From: Streptomyces viridiviolaceus
Lineage (GTDB): Bacteria; Actinomycetota; Actinomycetes; Streptomycetales; Streptomycetaceae
Reading direction: 5' to 3'
NCBI RefSeq assembly: GCF_014650995.1
Contig: NZ_BMWA01000030.1
Span: forward strand, 1-64,000
DNA: 64,000 nt
A model generated the notes under the pieces. The model was not told the DNA's origin. It worked only from the letters and a program-made list of their open reading frames with translations, and made no database searches. Position 1 is the first letter of the stretch; the number at the start of each line of letters is the position of its first letter. Positions 61,951 to 64,000 of the stretch are shown here, piece after piece. A program made the translations under genes and the position numbers.

Positions 61951-61990
61951 CAGGGGCCCCGCCGAAGCATCGGCGGGGCCCCTGTTTTTT
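61951..61990 (+). terminator. Strong intrinsic terminator
   Basis: A 14-base perfect stem (61951-61964 with 61971-61984), 6-base loop, then six T. Points rightward, although the nearest downstream-ending rightward gene stops 350 bases earlier. Confidence 0.9.
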
Positions 61991-61997
61991 GTTCGAC

Positions 61998-62423
61998 TCA
62001 GGCGACCTGGAGTTTGGGCTGTCCGGCAGCGGTGGGCGGGACCGCGCGGTAGGCGGGCAGTTTGAGGTTGCAGAGGTCACCGGCCTTGATACTCGCGATT
62101 GCGCCTCGGAATGCGGCCTCCATGTCCTGATGGCTGGCGTACTTCGCGGCCAAGGGGTGGAGGCGGTAGGAGTTGCCCTTGCCGCGGTTGCCGTCCTCGT
62201 TCTTCGGGCGCAGGACGATGTTCAGCTCGCACAGGGGTGCGATGAGGTTGCTGATGGCCTGGGGAGTGACGCGGTACTCGGTGGCCATGTCCTTCTGTCG
62301 TACGGGGAGGTGGCCTCCGAAGTCGCTACGGTAGAGCAAGTACTGGAGGAACTTGACCGTGGCCCCGGAGACGGGCAGGGCCCAGATGCGTTCGGACACG
62401 ACCGGTGACATGACCTCAGCCAT
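61998..62423 (-). CDS. Winged-helix plasmid replication/maintenance-type protein
   Basis: 141 residues. The N-terminal half is a winged helix: SGATVKFLQYLLYRSDFGGH, LPVRQKDMATEYRVTPQAIS, NLIAPLCELNIVLRPKNEDG, with the wing at RGKGNSYRLHPLAAKYA. RepL-like and MarR-like folds share this pattern. It lies 48 bases after a larger replication-type gene on the same strand and is likely co-transcribed with it. A rightward terminator stem adjoins its stop. It may be a replication accessory protein or copy-number regulator. Confidence 0.7.
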   Translation of the reverse strand: MAEVMSPVVSERIWALPVSGATVKFLQYLLYRSDFGGHLPVRQKDMATEYRVTPQAISNLIAPLCELNIVLRPKNEDGNRGKGNSYRLHPLAAKYASHQDMEAAFRGAIASIKAGDLCNLKLPAYRAVPPTAAGQPKLQVA

Positions 62424-62471
62424 GGTTATCCCTTCCTCGTGTAGGCCTGCGGACCGGTTTGTGAATGGGTA

Positions 62472-63155
62472 TCACCCTGTACGCCTTCCCCGTCCATGGT
62501 GCGGATTCTGGGTGAAGTCGAGCTCCAGCTCCTGTTGGTGGACGTCGGGGCCGATGCCGTGGGGGAAGGCTTCGGCGTCGTGTCCGTGCTGGACAGCGAT
62601 CTGCTCGAGAACGGCGTGCTGGGCGTTGCTGTTGCCGTGGAACCACAGGCGGACGTTCAGCTGGATCAGGCCGTTACCGAGTTGCTCGACCCACTTGTAG
62701 CCGACCAGTGCCCTGATGGCACGGTTGACCGTGGAGCGAGTGATGCGCTTCCCGCCCTTCTTCTTGGCGAGCTCGTTGAGGCCGTCTGTGATCTCTTGCT
62801 GGGTGTATCGGGCGATACCGGTGCCGCGCTCTTGTCCTCCGGCTACCCAGAGGAAGACGCACAACTGGGACTTGGTGATGGAGTTGGCGACGGCGAGCTG
62901 TGCGAGCAGCTGCGTGAACCAGTTGGAGGCCAGGCTGTAGCCTGCACCGCCGGCCATGTCGTGGACGGCCGTGTGGTCGGGCTCGTACTCGAAGGAGACG
63001 TTCTTCAGTTTGCGGCGGCTGCGGGGGTCGGCTGTCTGGGCGGCTTCGCCGAGTTGCTCTCCGAGGACCTGCAGGAGGTCGTCGAAGCCCGTGTCGTCCG
63101 ATGTGGTGTCAGGGATGGCTCGGGGCCGTCGGCGTGCTGGTGGATCGGCAGTCAC
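62472..63155 (-). CDS. Putative replication initiator of the linear replicon
   Basis: 227 residues from GTG at 63155, chosen because AAAGGAGGT lies just upstream; a longer frame starts at 63263. The middle is a winged helix: SLASNWFTQLLAQLAVANSI, KSQLCVFLWVAGGQERGTGI, RYTQQEITDGLNELAKKKGG, RITRSTVNRAIRALVGYKWV. The N-terminus is basic and disordered (PARRRPRAIPD); the C-terminus is His- and acid-rich. Architecture, the neighbouring small winged-helix gene and the repeats upstream fit a Rep protein of a Streptomyces linear plasmid. Family not named with certainty. Confidence 0.65.
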   Translation of the reverse strand: MTADPPARRRPRAIPDTTSDDTGFDDLLQVLGEQLGEAAQTADPRSRRKLKNVSFEYEPDHTAVHDMAGGAGYSLASNWFTQLLAQLAVANSITKSQLCVFLWVAGGQERGTGIARYTQQEITDGLNELAKKKGGKRITRSTVNRAIRALVGYKWVEQLGNGLIQLNVRLWFHGNSNAQHAVLEQIAVQHGHDAEAFPHGIGPDVHQQELELDFTQNPHHGRGRRTG

Positions 63156-63281
63156 AGGACCTCCTTTGTACTCAGGCGGTCCAGAGACTATCCGAAAACT
63201 CAAGCTCTCTTTGTCTTTTGGAGCAGCGGCACGCCGAGTGGCGCTGCAGAGAGCCTCTGCCATGCACAGGGGGTCAAAAAA

Positions 63282-63474
63282 TCAACCACAACTTGACTTT
63301 CCTCGTCGTTCGGCAGCGAGAATCAAGCACTGATTGACTTTCCGTGCCGCAATAGCGACACATCCTCTACCTCTCCAGCTCTCCTCCCTACCCCGCCCGG
63401 ACGCTCGGTCCAGGCTCCTGACCTGCAGCGTTACCGACCCCGACACCTATCGAGAAAAGTCAACCGCAGCTTGA
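63282..63474. repeat. TCAA-N7-TTGA repeats, candidate origin iterons
   Basis: Three imperfect palindromes: TCAACCACAACTTGA (63282-63296), TCAAGCACTGATTGA (63323-63337) and TCAACCGCAGCTTGA (63460-63474), each flanked by AA before and TTTC-like bases after. They lie 127-320 bases upstream of the putative Rep start in a region locally rich in A and T. Likely Rep binding sites at an origin, or operators of the rep promoter. Confidence 0.65.
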
Positions 63475-64000
63475 TTTCCAGTACCGAACGTGTCGGCCAC
63501 GTTGACATTCTCCACCCGCAAACGTGCTCCCCAGGACACCTCCGATACCATAAAACCGCAGGTCAGAGCCCCAAACCCGTGCGCTGCTCTTACTAAAGAG
63601 GCGTAGCCGGATCAACTCTGCACGTGCATGCACAAGCCCACCCGATGGAACTCTGAGAACCGGCGCGGAGTGTTGACAACTGCCCGAACCGACTACCAAC
63701 CCATCACGGCCTGCACCACAGAACGTCAGCCCCTACGGTGAGTGCGGTACACACCTGCGAGCGGAGGTACCTGAACCACCTACTTTCCTCAGCCACGCTT
63801 CCCATGTTTTGCTCGTCACTGCGGCCACCACCCGAGACGCGGGACCGCTGTTGCTGTCCACTCGCTGCAGAACACGATGGCGCCGCACGCGAAGCGAGCC
63901 CAGCCAGTGATGAGTCAGTCCTGGGGCAGGGACAAGAAGCCCAACTTGCCTCGCTCACAGCCGAACACTCACCCGCATTCGGGTCTGGCAGATGACTCCG
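63475..64000. other. Non-coding tail, possible continuation of the origin
   Basis: No frame has coding character on either strand. TTGAC boxes occur near 63502 and 63674. It is consistent with an origin or promoter region extending beyond the window. Confidence 0.4.

Noticed and set aside
63282..63474. CRISPR array
   Set aside because: Only three short palindromic repeats at unequal distances (41 and 137 bases) and no spacer regularity or cas genes; iterons or operators fit better.

Overview
The window is high-GC actinomycete DNA and reads as one end of a Streptomyces linear replicon, probably a linear plasmid. The first 190 bases are a run of short-loop palindromes of the Streptomyces telomere type. 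A telomere-linked helicase gene of the TtrA type (1140-3680) follows, then a complete tap-tpg pair (19061-21862) encoding the telomere-associated protein and the terminal protein that caps and primes the ends. At the far right, two small winged-helix replication-type genes (61998-63155) lie beside repeats of the form TCAA-N7-TTGA (63282-63474), a plausible internal origin. Together these are the three parts of a self-replicating linear element.

Layout. 0-4 kb: telomere-like end, two small membrane proteins, helicase. 4-6.6 kb: transposase graveyard (an intact DDE transposase, then IS110, IS630, IS5 and group II intron remnants, and a CoA-transferase gene cut short). 6.6-17.6 kb: one long leftward gene set, starting with an MDR oxidoreductase and a sugar-type ABC importer (binding lipoprotein, two permeases), then a Gfo/Idh/MocA-like protein and a second MDR enzyme, and ending in homogentisate breakdown (hmgA, unknown gene, fahA); an IclR regulator is divergent. 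17.6-23.8 kb: transposase debris around tap-tpg, then an orphan promoter/leader and the broken 5' end of a P450 gene.

24-55 kb is a mosaic of small-molecule metabolism genes: PucR, CoA ligase, SDR, two isochorismatase-like hydrolases, two GntR regulators, GTP cyclohydrolase I plus peroxiredoxin, MFS pumps, a thiolase homologue lacking its catalytic residues, DoxX, cytochrome P450, MarR regulators, HpcH/HpaI aldolase, Rieske protein, amidohydrolase, VOC protein, cupin, MDR reductase, a SpoIIE-type phosphatase and a Sua5/YrdC-like protein. Six active-looking promoters plus one orphan share the same -35/-10 layout with a TTCATYTAAAT-type motif over the -10, so folE-prx, the thiolase homologue, doxX, Rieske-HpcH, the amidohydrolase and the VOC gene look like one co-regulated set. 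Several modules occur twice with one copy decayed (isochorismatase-YrdC, MarR-MFS, P450 5' end, folE-type leader).

56-61.6 kb is metal uptake: an FTR1/P19-type iron importer operon behind a DtxR/DmdR-type iron box, a cupredoxin lipoprotein, and cbtB-cbtA (cobalt uptake) under a cobalamin riboswitch, next to a histidine-phosphatase-fold protein that lacks its catalytic histidines. No tRNA, rRNA or CRISPR array was seen. Everything here is read by eye; function calls are by family recognition, not database search.
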